Source: CAWHYG01 sp963833505 (GTDB lineage: Bacteria; Eisenbacteria; RBG-16-71-46; CAIMUX01). Taken from it: DNA of 64,000 nt. Shown here piece by piece: positions 17,539 through 25,614 of the stretch. Position 1 is the first letter of the stretch; every line of letters starts with the position of its first letter. The notes under the pieces are model-generated. The model was not told the DNA's origin. It did not search any database and saw only the letters and a list, made by a program, of their open reading frames with translations. Both the position numbers and the translations under genes were made by a program. The DNA is taken from assembly GCA_963833505.1 (NCBI GenBank), contig CAWHYG010000004.1, positions 310,001 to 374,000 on the forward strand. The letters are read 5' to 3'.

Positions 17539-18333
17539 ATGCCCTGGACCGAGGTCTTCCCGAACACCTCCCGGCGGGCTTTCCGCGTCTGGCAGCGGAA
17601 CGCGGACGTGTTTCGTTCCACCATCCTGGTCAATTTCATCCCGCCGCTCCTCGAGCCGGTCCTCTACATCGCGGCGTTCGGATTCGGCTTGGGCAGCCTG
17701 GTGCGGACCGTTCCCTACCTGGGCGGACAGATCCGGTACCTGAACTTCATGGTTCCCGGAGTGATCTCCGTCGCGGTCATGTTCTGGTCCTACTTCGAGA
17801 CCACCTACGCGTCCTTCGTGCGGATGTACTACCAGCGCACTTTCGACGCCATCATTGCGACGCCGCTTCTGGTCGAGGACGTCATCGCCGGAGAGTGGAT
17901 CTGGGGGGCCACCAAGGCGGTCATGTCTTCCACGATCATGCTGGTCATGATCGGCGCGTTCGGGCTGGTCCGATGGCCCGAAGGCCTTCTGGTGGTGCCG
18001 CTGGCGGCCCTGGGCGGGCTGCTCTTCTCGGCGCTCGGCCTCATCACGACCTCCCTGGTCCCGCAGATCGATTCCTTCAATGTCGCCCAGTTTCTCCTGA
18101 TCTTTCCGATGTTCCTCTTCAGCGGGACCTTCTTCCCGATCCAGATCCTGCCCGGCTGGGCCCGAAACATCGCCATGATCCTGCCGCTTACCCATGTGTC
18201 GCTCTTGATCCGCGGAGCGGTTCTCGGACGCGTGCCGCCGGCCTGGGGCCTGAGCGTGGCCTATCTTCTGGGGCTGACCGTGATCTCCTCCGGCCTCGCC
18301 ATGGTGCTCATGCGGAGGAGGCTCGTGGCATGA
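17539..18333 (+). CDS. ABC-2 type exporter, permease (NodJ-like)
   Basis: A 264-residue inner-membrane permease with about six membrane helices and the ABC-2 family signature region (VAQFLLIFPMFLFSGTFFPI, then PLTHVSLLIRGAVLG). I prefer the ATG at 17539 because GGAG sits seven bases before it. The ATG at 17527 would add four residues and has its purine-rich stretch too close. It pairs with the ATPase encoded just upstream to form an exporter of unknown substrate. Confidence 0.92.
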   Translation: MPWTEVFPNTSRRAFRVWQRNADVFRSTILVNFIPPLLEPVLYIAAFGFGLGSLVRTVPYLGGQIRYLNFMVPGVISVAVMFWSYFETTYASFVRMYYQRTFDAIIATPLLVEDVIAGEWIWGATKAVMSSTIMLVMIGAFGLVRWPEGLLVVPLAALGGLLFSALGLITTSLVPQIDSFNVAQFLLIFPMFLFSGTFFPIQILPGWARNIAMILPLTHVSLLIRGAVLGRVPPAWGLSVAYLLGLTVISSGLAMVLMRRRLVA

Positions 18334-18379
18334 GACCGGCGCGTTCTCGACGACCCGCGGCGTTTCCGACCCACCGGCG

Positions 18380-19993
18380 ATGGCGAGGTCGGTGATGGTC
18401 CCGCCGGTGGCGACGCGCGCGAACGGAGCGCCGGTGATCGCGGCGCGCGCCCGGGCCCCTTGGCACGGCGCCCCGGTGATCCGCGCGACGTCGATCGTTG
18501 CATCGGTGTCTCTGGCGGTGATCCTGCTGGCCGGCTGCTCTCTCGGCCCCGCCCACGTCGACAAGGTTCCGCCCGCGACCGTGCAGCTTCAGGTCGCCGC
18601 GACCACGGACACCTCCGTCAGCCTGACCTGGATCGCCCCCGGCGACAACGGAAACGTCGGTCAGGCGGCGTCCTACGATCTGCGCTACCGGACGCCCGAT
18701 CTGACCCCGGCCGAGTTCGATTCGGCGACGCAGGTGACGAGCGGAGTTCCCACTCCGGCTCTGGCCGGAACCCGTCAGACCGCCGTCGTGGTCGGTCTCA
18801 CGGCGCTGTCCCACTACGGATTCGCGCTGCGGACGGCCGACGCGGTCCCCAACTGGTCCGATCTCTCCAACATCGTGGAGGCGGTCACTTCGCCTTCATC
18901 CAAGCCCGACCGTCGATGGGACGTTCCGCGTGAGGCTCCGACCATCCAGGCCGGCATCGACTCGGCCGCGGTCGGAGACTCGGTCGTCATGGCCAGCGGC
19001 ACCTATCACGAGCATGACATCCGCCTGAAACCGGGAGTGATCGTGCGAAGCGCCGTCGGATCGCCCGACTCGGTGATCGTCGATGCGCAATCAGCCGGAG
19101 CCGTCTTCGTCGCGAGCGGAGTGGACAGCACGACCGCCCTCATGAACCTCACCCTGGCCAACGGCGCCGCCGGGCAGGGCGCGGGGTTGAGCTGTCTGGC
19201 CTATGCCTCGCCGCTGATCGCGAACTGCATCTTCCGCAACAACCAGGCGATCGGCCAGGGAGGCGGCCTCTACTGCGAGGATTACTCCTCGCCGCTCGTG
19301 CGCGGATGCGTGTTCCAGGGCAACGGCGCGCAGATGGGAGGCGCGGCCTGCTGCGTCCTCTACTCTTCCCCGGCCTTCAGTCAATGCGCCTTCACCGGAA
19401 ACGCCCAGATCGGCGAATTCGGGGGAGCACTTTACTGCGCTTCCTATTCCTCGCCGACCCTGACCGGCTGCACGCTGGCGGGGAATTCCGCCGGCACCTC
19501 CGGCGGCGCCCTCGACTGCCAGGACTTCTCATCCCCCCAGGTCACCGGCTGCATCTTCTCGGGGAATTCGGCGGGAGGCGACGGCGGCGGTCTCGCCTGC
19601 GCGTCTCACGCCTCTCCCACCGTCGCCGCCTGCACGTTCTATCAGAACTCCGCCGTCCGCGGCGGAGCCATCTCGGTGCGCGAAGGAGCCAGGCCGACCG
19701 TGACCAACTCCATCCTCGCGTCCACTTCCGGAGGCGCGACCGTCGCCTGCCAGGACACCAGCACGGTGACTTTCACCTGCTCCGACCTTTTCGGCAACCC
19801 CAAGGGGGATTGGGTCGGATGCGTGGCCGGACAGGACCAGGGCAGCGGCAACCTGTCGGTCGACCCGCTGTTCTGCGCGCCGCAGAACGGAGATTTTTCG
19901 CTTCAGAGCAACAGTCCTTGTCAGGCCGGCGGGACCTGCCCCCTGATGGGAGCCGTGTCGACGCCATGCGGCGGCCTGGTGCGGAGGCGATGA
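18380..19993 (+). CDS. Lipoprotein with fibronectin type III and right-handed beta-helix domains
   Basis: The predicted product has a lipobox (VILLAGC, lipidated Cys at about residue 53 of the longest form). A fibronectin-type domain follows (TVQLQVAATTDTSVSLTWIAPGDNG ... LSHYGFALRTAD). Next comes a pectate-lyase-like right-handed beta-helix of about 330 residues with SSPLVRGCVFQGN / GGGLYCEDYSSP repeats. The long start at 18380 places 33 odd residues before the signal, created by a 42-bp repeat. A GTG at 18476 would give a normal lipoprotein signal and is an attractive alternative. The stop overlaps the next gene (ATGA), and both products are probably anchored in the outer membrane. Confidence 0.85.
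   Translation: MARSVMVPPVATRANGAPVIAARARAPWHGAPVIRATSIVASVSLAVILLAGCSLGPAHVDKVPPATVQLQVAATTDTSVSLTWIAPGDNGNVGQAASYDLRYRTPDLTPAEFDSATQVTSGVPTPALAGTRQTAVVVGLTALSHYGFALRTADAVPNWSDLSNIVEAVTSPSSKPDRRWDVPREAPTIQAGIDSAAVGDSVVMASGTYHEHDIRLKPGVIVRSAVGSPDSVIVDAQSAGAVFVASGVDSTTALMNLTLANGAAGQGAGLSCLAYASPLIANCIFRNNQAIGQGGGLYCEDYSSPLVRGCVFQGNGAQMGGAACCVLYSSPAFSQCAFTGNAQIGEFGGALYCASYSSPTLTGCTLAGNSAGTSGGALDCQDFSSPQVTGCIFSGNSAGGDGGGLACASHASPTVAACTFYQNSAVRGGAISVREGARPTVTNSILASTSGGATVACQDTSTVTFTCSDLFGNPKGDWVGCVAGQDQGSGNLSVDPLFCAPQNGDFSLQSNSPCQAGGTCPLMGAVSTPCGGLVRRR
18423..18490 (+). repeat. 42-bp imperfect duplication at the start of the beta-helix lipoprotein gene
   Basis: A unit beginning ACGGAGCGCCGGTGATC at 18423-18464 is followed by a partial second copy beginning ACGGCGCCCCGGTGATC at 18465. 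Both encode GAPVI and supply alternative GTG codons ahead of the signal peptide. The period is 14 codons. Confidence 0.6.
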
Positions 19994-20067
19994 CCTTGCG
20001 GCGCTGTGGTGCAGAGGCGATGACGGTGCGCCGGCCGGGCGCCAGGGCGATGGCCGCGCTGCCGCCG
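19978..20067 (+). repeat. 30-bp tandem repeat across the stop/start junction of two lipoprotein genes
   Basis: Units 19978-20007, 20008-20037 and 20038-20067 share the frame GGYGCNRRGGCGATG followed by a variable GC-rich half. Each contains an ATG (19990, 20020, 20050) in the same frame. The upstream gene's stop lies in unit 1. The array therefore multiplies the possible start codon of the second lipoprotein. Confidence 0.82.
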
Positions 20068-22767
20068 GGTTACGAAGCGGCCAGCCTCACTGTCCTCGCG
20101 GCAATCGTGGCCCTGGCTTTCGTCACGGGTTGCACCAAGACCGCGACGACCCCAAGCCAATCCGGCCCGACGTCCACCACCCCCGGCAAGACCTACCACG
20201 TGCCCGGCGATGCTGCCACCATCGGCGCGGCGCTATCCGCCGCCGGCTCGGGCGACACGATCATCGTGGCCTGCGGAACCTACACAGAACACGACCTCAT
20301 CATGAAACCGGGCGTCTGCCTCCGGAGCGCGACCAGCGACACCGGATGCGTGGTGATCAACGCCGGCGGCAAGGGGCGGGTCATGGCCTGTCTGGACAAC
20401 CTCACACCGACCGCGGAGATCATCGGACTGACCCTGACCGGCGGCAAGGCGAGCGTCGGCGCCGGGCTCTGGTGCAATGAGTCCTCTCCGACGATCGAGC
20501 GCGTGATCTTTCGCGGGGACTCCGCGACCAGCACGGTTTCGGGAGGTGCGGGACTGTACTGCTACCATTCCTCGCCCGTCCTCACGGACTGCCGGTTCCT
20601 CGACAATCACGCATCCACCGCGGGAGGAGGACTGGCCTGCGACTCTTCTTCCCCCACGCTGACCAACTGCACCTTTACCGGCAACACCGCGGGCGAAGGC
20701 GCCGCCCTCTACTGCGTGGACTCGGCGGAGCCGAGCTTCACGACCTGCGTCATCGAGGGCAACACCGCCGGCGCTCCGGGAGACAGCCTGGGAGCGGGCG
20801 GAGGCGTGTTCTCCGACGGAGGCGCGCCCGCGCTCACAAGCTGCACGATCGAGGACAACCGCGCATTCCGGCAGGGAGGCGGCGGCGTCTGCCTGCGCAA
20901 CTCGGGAGGCGTCCTGACGAGCTGCCTGCTCCAGGGGAATCAGGCCGACAGCTCCTCGGGCGGCGGAATGCTGTGCTCTCGGACCTCCGCTCTGCTCGTG
21001 GACTGCACGTTTCAGGCCAATTCGTCCGGCAGCCGCGGGGGCGGTCTGCGTTGCGAAGACTCGCCGGCGCCGACGCTTCAGAGCTGCGCGTTCACGAGCA
21101 ATGCCGCTTCTCTCGGCGGAAGCGCCGTGTCCCTGCTGGGCGCCGACCCCAAGATCTTGAACTGCGGTTTCTCGGACAACGCCGTGGCCGATTCGGGTAG
21201 CGTGATTCACTGCGTCAACGCGACGCCGACTTTTACGGGATGCAGCTTCACCTCCTCCACCGCGCGCCGGCTTGGGGGCTTCGCTTTCTGTCAGGGCGCC
21301 TTGCCGTCGTTCCTGCAATGTGTCTTTTCCGGCAACTCCGCCCCGCGCGGAGGCGCCATCGCCTTCCTGCGGATTCCGGCGTCCGGGCAGGTGTTTCAGG
21401 ATTGCACGTTCTCCGGGAACAGCGCCGGCCTGGCCGGCGGGGCGATCTACTGCGACCATGCTTCTCCCGGCTGCACCGACTGCTCCTTCACCGGGAATCA
21501 CTGCGACGCTCGAGGCGGCGCCGTTCTCTGCGACTCCTCCTCGACGGTCGACTTCGCAAGCTGCGCCTTTTCCGCCAACACGGCGGCGGCCGGAGCGGGG
21601 CTCGACGCCGAGGGCTCTTCGCCCGTGCTCACCGCCTGCACCTTCTCGTCGAACGTCGCCGACAGCGCCGGCGGCGCCCTTGCGATTTACGGTCCCTCCG
21701 CCCCGAACGCGAGCCAATGCACCATTGAAACCAACCAGGCGCCGATCGGCGCCGGATTGCTTTCGGCCGGAGGTTCCACCCTCACGTTGTCGGATTGCCT
21801 TTTTACCGGGAACACCAGCACTGGCGAGGGCGCGGGCGTGCTGGGAATCGGGGGCGCCAATCTGAGCCTTCTCCGCTGCACCCTCGCCCAGAATCATGCC
21901 GGAGGCATCGGCGGCGGGCTGGCGGAGGACGACAGCGCTTCCGCCACCTTGGGCGACTGCCTGCTGCAGTTGAACCAGGCTGATCAGGGCGGAGGCGGGC
22001 TCGCCCTCATGGGGGGCGCCACCGGCCAGCTTACCGGCTGCGACTTCACCGGCAACATGGACAGCAACCCGGGCGGAGGCGCGCTCCTATGTCAGGGCGC
22101 CAACCTCACCCTGCAACACTGCGGCTTCGAGGACAACCAGAGCCCCGGGCCGGGAGGCGCGCTGCGCTCGGTGAATGCATCGCCTTCGATCCAGACCTGC
22201 GTCTTCGCCGGAAACACCGCGGGCCAGGGGGGCGGCGTGGAAGTCGAGCAGGGAACCGTGAGCCTGAGCGGCTGCCTCTTTCACGCCAACTCGGCCCAGA
22301 CCGGCGGGGGCGTCGTCGCCGGGGCGGGCTCCATTCTTACGGTGGATCACACGATCATCGCTTTCGGAGCGGGAGGGGCCGCGCTCTCCTGCAATCAAGG
22401 ACAAGCGACGCTGTCCTGCTGCGACGTGTTCGGGAATTCCGGTGGCGACTGGTCGGGTTGCCTGGCGGGACAGGACAGCTCCGCCGGAAATTTCTCCGCG
22501 GATCCCGTGTTCTGCGATCCTACCGATCGGGATTTCGCGCTTCAGCCGGGATCTCCGTGCGCGCCGGACAGCGCGTGCGGTCTCATCGGTCCACGGCCGG
22601 TGGGATGCGGCCTTCTCGCTCAGGCCCGACCGGGCGTCGCGGGACGGGTCGCCCTCAGGGCGGGTAGTGCCAGGATGCCGGCCCGATCACCCGATCATGG
22701 ATCCAGGCGTCCGGTATCGTCGACCACAGCACGACCGCCAGCCATCCGTGTGAAATCGCGACGGTGA
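19990..22767 (+). CDS. Large right-handed beta-helix lipoprotein
   Basis: From the first ATG (19990, overlapping the previous stop) the product is 925 residues. A lipobox (ALAFVTGC) follows a hydrophobic signal. Residues about 60-870 are tandem beta-helix coils with patterns such as SSPTLTNCTFTGNTAGEGAALYC and GGGL.C..SSP.L..C.F..N, similar to chlamydial-Pmp-like or parallel beta-helix proteins. It is a paralogue of the preceding lipoprotein and shares its closing motif (DVFGNSGGDWSGC, SPC). The final 60 residues after CG are Arg/Pro-rich and may be read-through beyond the ancestral end. In-frame starts at 20020 and 20050 are equally possible because of the repeat. Role unknown; a surface adhesin or binding protein is likely. 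Confidence 0.85.
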   Translation: MTLRRCGAEAMTVRRPGARAMAALPPGYEAASLTVLAAIVALAFVTGCTKTATTPSQSGPTSTTPGKTYHVPGDAATIGAALSAAGSGDTIIVACGTYTEHDLIMKPGVCLRSATSDTGCVVINAGGKGRVMACLDNLTPTAEIIGLTLTGGKASVGAGLWCNESSPTIERVIFRGDSATSTVSGGAGLYCYHSSPVLTDCRFLDNHASTAGGGLACDSSSPTLTNCTFTGNTAGEGAALYCVDSAEPSFTTCVIEGNTAGAPGDSLGAGGGVFSDGGAPALTSCTIEDNRAFRQGGGGVCLRNSGGVLTSCLLQGNQADSSSGGGMLCSRTSALLVDCTFQANSSGSRGGGLRCEDSPAPTLQSCAFTSNAASLGGSAVSLLGADPKILNCGFSDNAVADSGSVIHCVNATPTFTGCSFTSSTARRLGGFAFCQGALPSFLQCVFSGNSAPRGGAIAFLRIPASGQVFQDCTFSGNSAGLAGGAIYCDHASPGCTDCSFTGNHCDARGGAVLCDSSSTVDFASCAFSANTAAAGAGLDAEGSSPVLTACTFSSNVADSAGGALAIYGPSAPNASQCTIETNQAPIGAGLLSAGGSTLTLSDCLFTGNTSTGEGAGVLGIGGANLSLLRCTLAQNHAGGIGGGLAEDDSASATLGDCLLQLNQADQGGGGLALMGGATGQLTGCDFTGNMDSNPGGGALLCQGANLTLQHCGFEDNQSPGPGGALRSVNASPSIQTCVFAGNTAGQGGGVEVEQGTVSLSGCLFHANSAQTGGGVVAGAGSILTVDHTIIAFGAGGAALSCNQGQATLSCCDVFGNSGGDWSGCLAGQDSSAGNFSADPVFCDPTDRDFALQPGSPCAPDSACGLIGPRPVGCGLLAQARPGVAGRVALRAGSARMPARSPDHGSRRPVSSTTARPPAIRVKSRR

Positions 22768-22814
22768 GCCGTCCTCGCCACGCTCGCCGGCCTCGCCTAT
22801 GGTTGGGACCTCCT

Positions 22815-23744
22815 TCAGCCTTCCGCGCCGAGGTCCGTCGAAAGATCGATCTCCCGCGGCTGCCCGTCCACGTAGGAGGTGATGCTCGAAGGCACGCCCA
22901 GATCCGCGTTGCCGCGGTAGAGCGACTGCAGCGCCTGGATATCAGGCACATCGCCGGTGATGAGCCCGCCGAGCTGATCGAGAATCCCCAGCTCGCCGGC
23001 GCCCAGCTTTTCTTCGGGCATTTGCATCAGGCCCCAGGTATCCCAGGGCAGCAGGGCCATGCCGTTGAGCGCAGCCGCGTCCCGCAACACGTTTCCGCGG
23101 ATGAACCAGAGCCCCTTCAACTCGAAGATGCCGAACCGGTCCGGATCGGCCTGGCCGAGCCGGCAGCTTCGCCAGGCTTCGCCTGCAACCACGAAACGGT
23201 TCCGGGGCACGTCCAGCGGGTCGAAGTCGATCCCGAGGACGCGCCTCTGGATCGCGTCGAGCTGCGCGTCAACCAGCTTCCATCGGTTCTCGCTTTCGTT
23301 CCAGTACTCGCAGACCCAGTGGTCCACAAACCACCCGGGTTTGAAGTAGGTCGCGAAGCCGCACCGCGCGCGGGCGGGAATCCCCTGGTGCTGCAACAGG
23401 GAAACGAGCAGGACGGTATGATCCCGGCAGGTTCCGAGCAGCTTCCGCTCCGGCGAACGGGCCTCGGTCAACGGTCGCGGATCGAGCTCCGTGATCCGGT
23501 CGAGCTTCTGATGCACCGCTCGGATCTGAAGCTCCGCCATCCGCTCAGCGGGAGGCTTGTAGTCGTACTGGGCCGTCCAGTACACGTGGATCATGATGCC
23601 CTGGACAATCCGGTCCAGGGCGCCGAGGTCGCCGGACAGCGGTTCGTAAAGGGATCGGCGCCGGCGCGGATCCGTGATCGGATCGAAACGGGCGAATGGC
23701 TCGCGGAGTGCGGCCGCGGCGGTGGCTGGGGTCGAATCCGTCAT
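22815..23744 (-). CDS. Transglutaminase-like cysteine-protease-fold protein
   Basis: A 309-residue cytoplasmic protein with the transglutaminase-like triad: Cys in LLGTCRDHTVLLVSLLQHQG (C106), His in GWFVDHWVCEYW (H142) and Asp in WKLVDAQLD (D159). The ATG at 23744 follows AAGGGAG. A longer open frame upstream lacks protein character. Members of this superfamily act as peptidases or cross-linking enzymes, and the substrate here is unknown. It stands alone, converging on the beta-helix lipoprotein. Confidence 0.85.
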   Translation of the reverse strand: MTDSTPATAAAALREPFARFDPITDPRRRRSLYEPLSGDLGALDRIVQGIMIHVYWTAQYDYKPPAERMAELQIRAVHQKLDRITELDPRPLTEARSPERKLLGTCRDHTVLLVSLLQHQGIPARARCGFATYFKPGWFVDHWVCEYWNESENRWKLVDAQLDAIQRRVLGIDFDPLDVPRNRFVVAGEAWRSCRLGQADPDRFGIFELKGLWFIRGNVLRDAAALNGMALLPWDTWGLMQMPEEKLGAGELGILDQLGGLITGDVPDIQALQSLYRGNADLGVPSSITSYVDGQPREIDLSTDLGAEG

Positions 23745-24131
23745 GGCTGAGACTCCCTTCTTTGGGGCGCGAACACGCTGGTGACTGAGGCTCGGCGCGG
23801 GCTTGACGGCCCGTGGGGCCGAACTCGTCAAGGCCGCGAACCGCCAAGGGCCCGCGTTCCTCTGCCCCACCAGGATAGCCGCGCCATCCCGAGGCCGGGT
23901 GACAAAATCATGGAGCAGCCGGAGCATCCCGAGACCGGTAGCCCGTTCGCGCTCCGGTGATGTACTCTCGATGCGGTCGGTTGACCGGTCTCGATCTTTG
24001 AGGTCGCGATCCGCAGTGTTCCCGGGGGGGCCGTTTCGCGGCAGCCGCCCGCTTCATGCGGCAATCGTGCGCGGTTCGGTTTGAGTCGGACATGCCGGTG
24101 GGACCGCGGCCTTCGACACGAAAGGAGAAAC

Positions 24132-24431
24132 ATGAGACCAACGGCGTTGGCGACATTGATCCTCATGATGTTCCTGATCCTGGCCACGGCCTGCGCCCCG
24201 GGCCCGAATCCATCCGAGAAGACGCCCAACGGCCAGGGCAAGGTGGCTGGATTCTGGCTCGGGCTTTGGCAGGGCCTGATCTCTCCCATCACCTTCGTCA
24301 TCTCGGTCTTTTCCGACAAGGTGCGCCTCTATGAGGTCCACAACAATGGGCGCTGGTACAACTTCGGGTTCGTCCTGGGCGCAGGGCTGTTCCTGAGTGG
24401 AGGTGTGCTCGGAAAACGCCGGAGCCGATAG
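24132..24431 (+). CDS. Small membrane lipoprotein of unknown function
   Basis: A 99-residue protein starting at 24132 after AAAGGAG. A lipoprotein-like signal (LMMFLILATAC) is followed by GFWLGLWQGLISPITFVISVF, then DKVRLYEVHNNGRWYNFGFVLG and a last membrane segment ending in a basic tail. The YEVHNNG-WYNFGF signature is familiar from a widespread uncharacterised family of small membrane proteins. No function is known to me. Confidence 0.8.
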   Translation: MRPTALATLILMMFLILATACAPGPNPSEKTPNGQGKVAGFWLGLWQGLISPITFVISVFSDKVRLYEVHNNGRWYNFGFVLGAGLFLSGGVLGKRRSR

Positions 24432-24551
24432 TCTGGTCCTCGAAGACTCGCAACCGATGCAGGCCCTTCGCGTATGGGCCGACTGATCACAATCCGGATG
24501 GACCAAGGGCCGCACTCCTCGCGGGCCGGATCGACCTTGCCGTATTGACGA

Positions 24552-24580
24552 TTGCCCGATCCCCAAGTCCCTGCTATAAT
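24552..24580 (+). promoter_or_regulatory. Sigma-70-type promoter upstream of a secreted protein gene
   Basis: TTGCCC at 24552-24557 and a perfect TATAAT at 24575-24580 are separated by 17 bases. The leader to the ATG at 24658 is about 70 bases and carries GAAGGAGG. Confidence 0.7.
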
Positions 24581-24657
24581 CAGACGCGGCCGCGATCAGG
24601 GGCTCGAACGCGATGGGGCCCCCGAGCCCGGTGATCCGATCGAAGGAGGATGACACC

Positions 24658-25545
24658 ATGCGAGTTTCCATCGCGATTCTGCTGCTGGCGCTGATCGTCC
24701 CGCCCGCGGCCGCCAATCAATCCCGGTCGACCGCCTCGTCCGCCGCAGTCCCGAACAATCGGCATGGGGGATCACGGACCGGCCGCGCCCAGGTGCTCCT
24801 GCTGGAAACTACCACGACGGCCCTGCCCGAGGCGTTTCAGGCCCATGGTCTCAGTTTTGACGAGTTCTACGGCCCCCCGTGGCCCGATCTCGGTTGCTAC
24901 TCGGACGTCTTCGTGGGCATGGACGGCGGACTCATCGAGCCTTCCGATCTGCTGCCGCTGGCCAACTACGCGAGCGGAGGCGGTCATCTGCACTTCTACG
25001 GCGGTTCCTGCTGGCAGGATTACGTGGACGGGATGAACCAGTACCTCGTGCAGAACAACACCGGCGACTACTGCTGGACCATGGCCTTGGATCTGGTCGT
25101 GGTTGATCCGAACAATGGGTTGTCCAGCGGTCTCCCCGCCACCTACGACTGGGCCGACCCGGCCGCCGGTCTCTATCAGTTGCGCGTTCAGGATCCCTCC
25201 CTCTGGGTGGCGGCGGACAACGGTGACGGCTACCACATGCTCTTCCTGAAAAACATCGGGTCGGGGTGGTTCGATTGCTGCATCGACTCCCCTTATGTCG
25301 ACTACTACGCCGGCCAGGATCTGAAGATCCTGGAACAGATCGTCTGGAACATGACGAGCGACGTCCTGGACAAGGAAGGCGCCTGCTGTCTCGGAGACGG
25401 GACGTGCGTCGTCACTTACGCTGAGAGATGCGGCGACTACCTCATCGGGATCTTCCTCGGTTGCAGCTGCGATCCGAATCCCTGCGTTCCGGCGGTGCCG
25501 GTTGCGCCGGTCACCTGGGGACGGGTGAAGGCGAGGTACCACTAG
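24658..25545 (+). CDS. Secreted protein with cysteine-rich segment and WG-VK C-terminal tail
   Basis: A 295-residue secreted protein with a clear signal peptide (LLLALIVPPAAA) and a start at 24658 after GAAGGAGGATGACACC. Residues about 45-240 (QVLLLETTTTALPEAFQAHG, GMDGGLIEPSDLLPLANYASGGGHLHFYGGS) resemble a Rossmann-like or GATase-like fold that tracks dates or events, but no catalytic set is evident. A cysteine-rich segment follows (GACCLGDGTCVVTYAERCGD ... CSCDPNPC). The protein ends with a proline linker and VTWGRVKARYH. The tail resembles that of the protein at 41632-42585 and may be a sorting signal. It has its own strong promoter. Confidence 0.82.
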   Translation: MRVSIAILLLALIVPPAAANQSRSTASSAAVPNNRHGGSRTGRAQVLLLETTTTALPEAFQAHGLSFDEFYGPPWPDLGCYSDVFVGMDGGLIEPSDLLPLANYASGGGHLHFYGGSCWQDYVDGMNQYLVQNNTGDYCWTMALDLVVVDPNNGLSSGLPATYDWADPAAGLYQLRVQDPSLWVAADNGDGYHMLFLKNIGSGWFDCCIDSPYVDYYAGQDLKILEQIVWNMTSDVLDKEGACCLGDGTCVVTYAERCGDYLIGIFLGCSCDPNPCVPAVPVAPVTWGRVKARYH

Positions 25546-25614
25546 CCCGCATTATCCCAACAGGGTTCGTCGCGAGGCGCCGGAGACGCCCGTCATCCGG
25601 ATCCCAGCTCCGGC

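Noticed and set aside
16330..18564. 744-codon minus-strand frame opposite the ABC-2 exporter
   Set aside because: Fully antisense to two clear ABC genes; composition typical of a shadow frame.
20233..21897. Minus-strand frame opposite the beta-helix lipoprotein
   Set aside because: Its repeats mirror the plus-strand coils; it has no independent features.
22655..22790. Minus-strand C-terminal-like peptide (WLAVVLWSTIPDAWIHDR)
   Set aside because: It looks hydrophobic and protein-like, but it overlaps the 3' end of the lipoprotein gene, has no start, and matches no family I recognise; possibly a scrap of a lost membrane protein.
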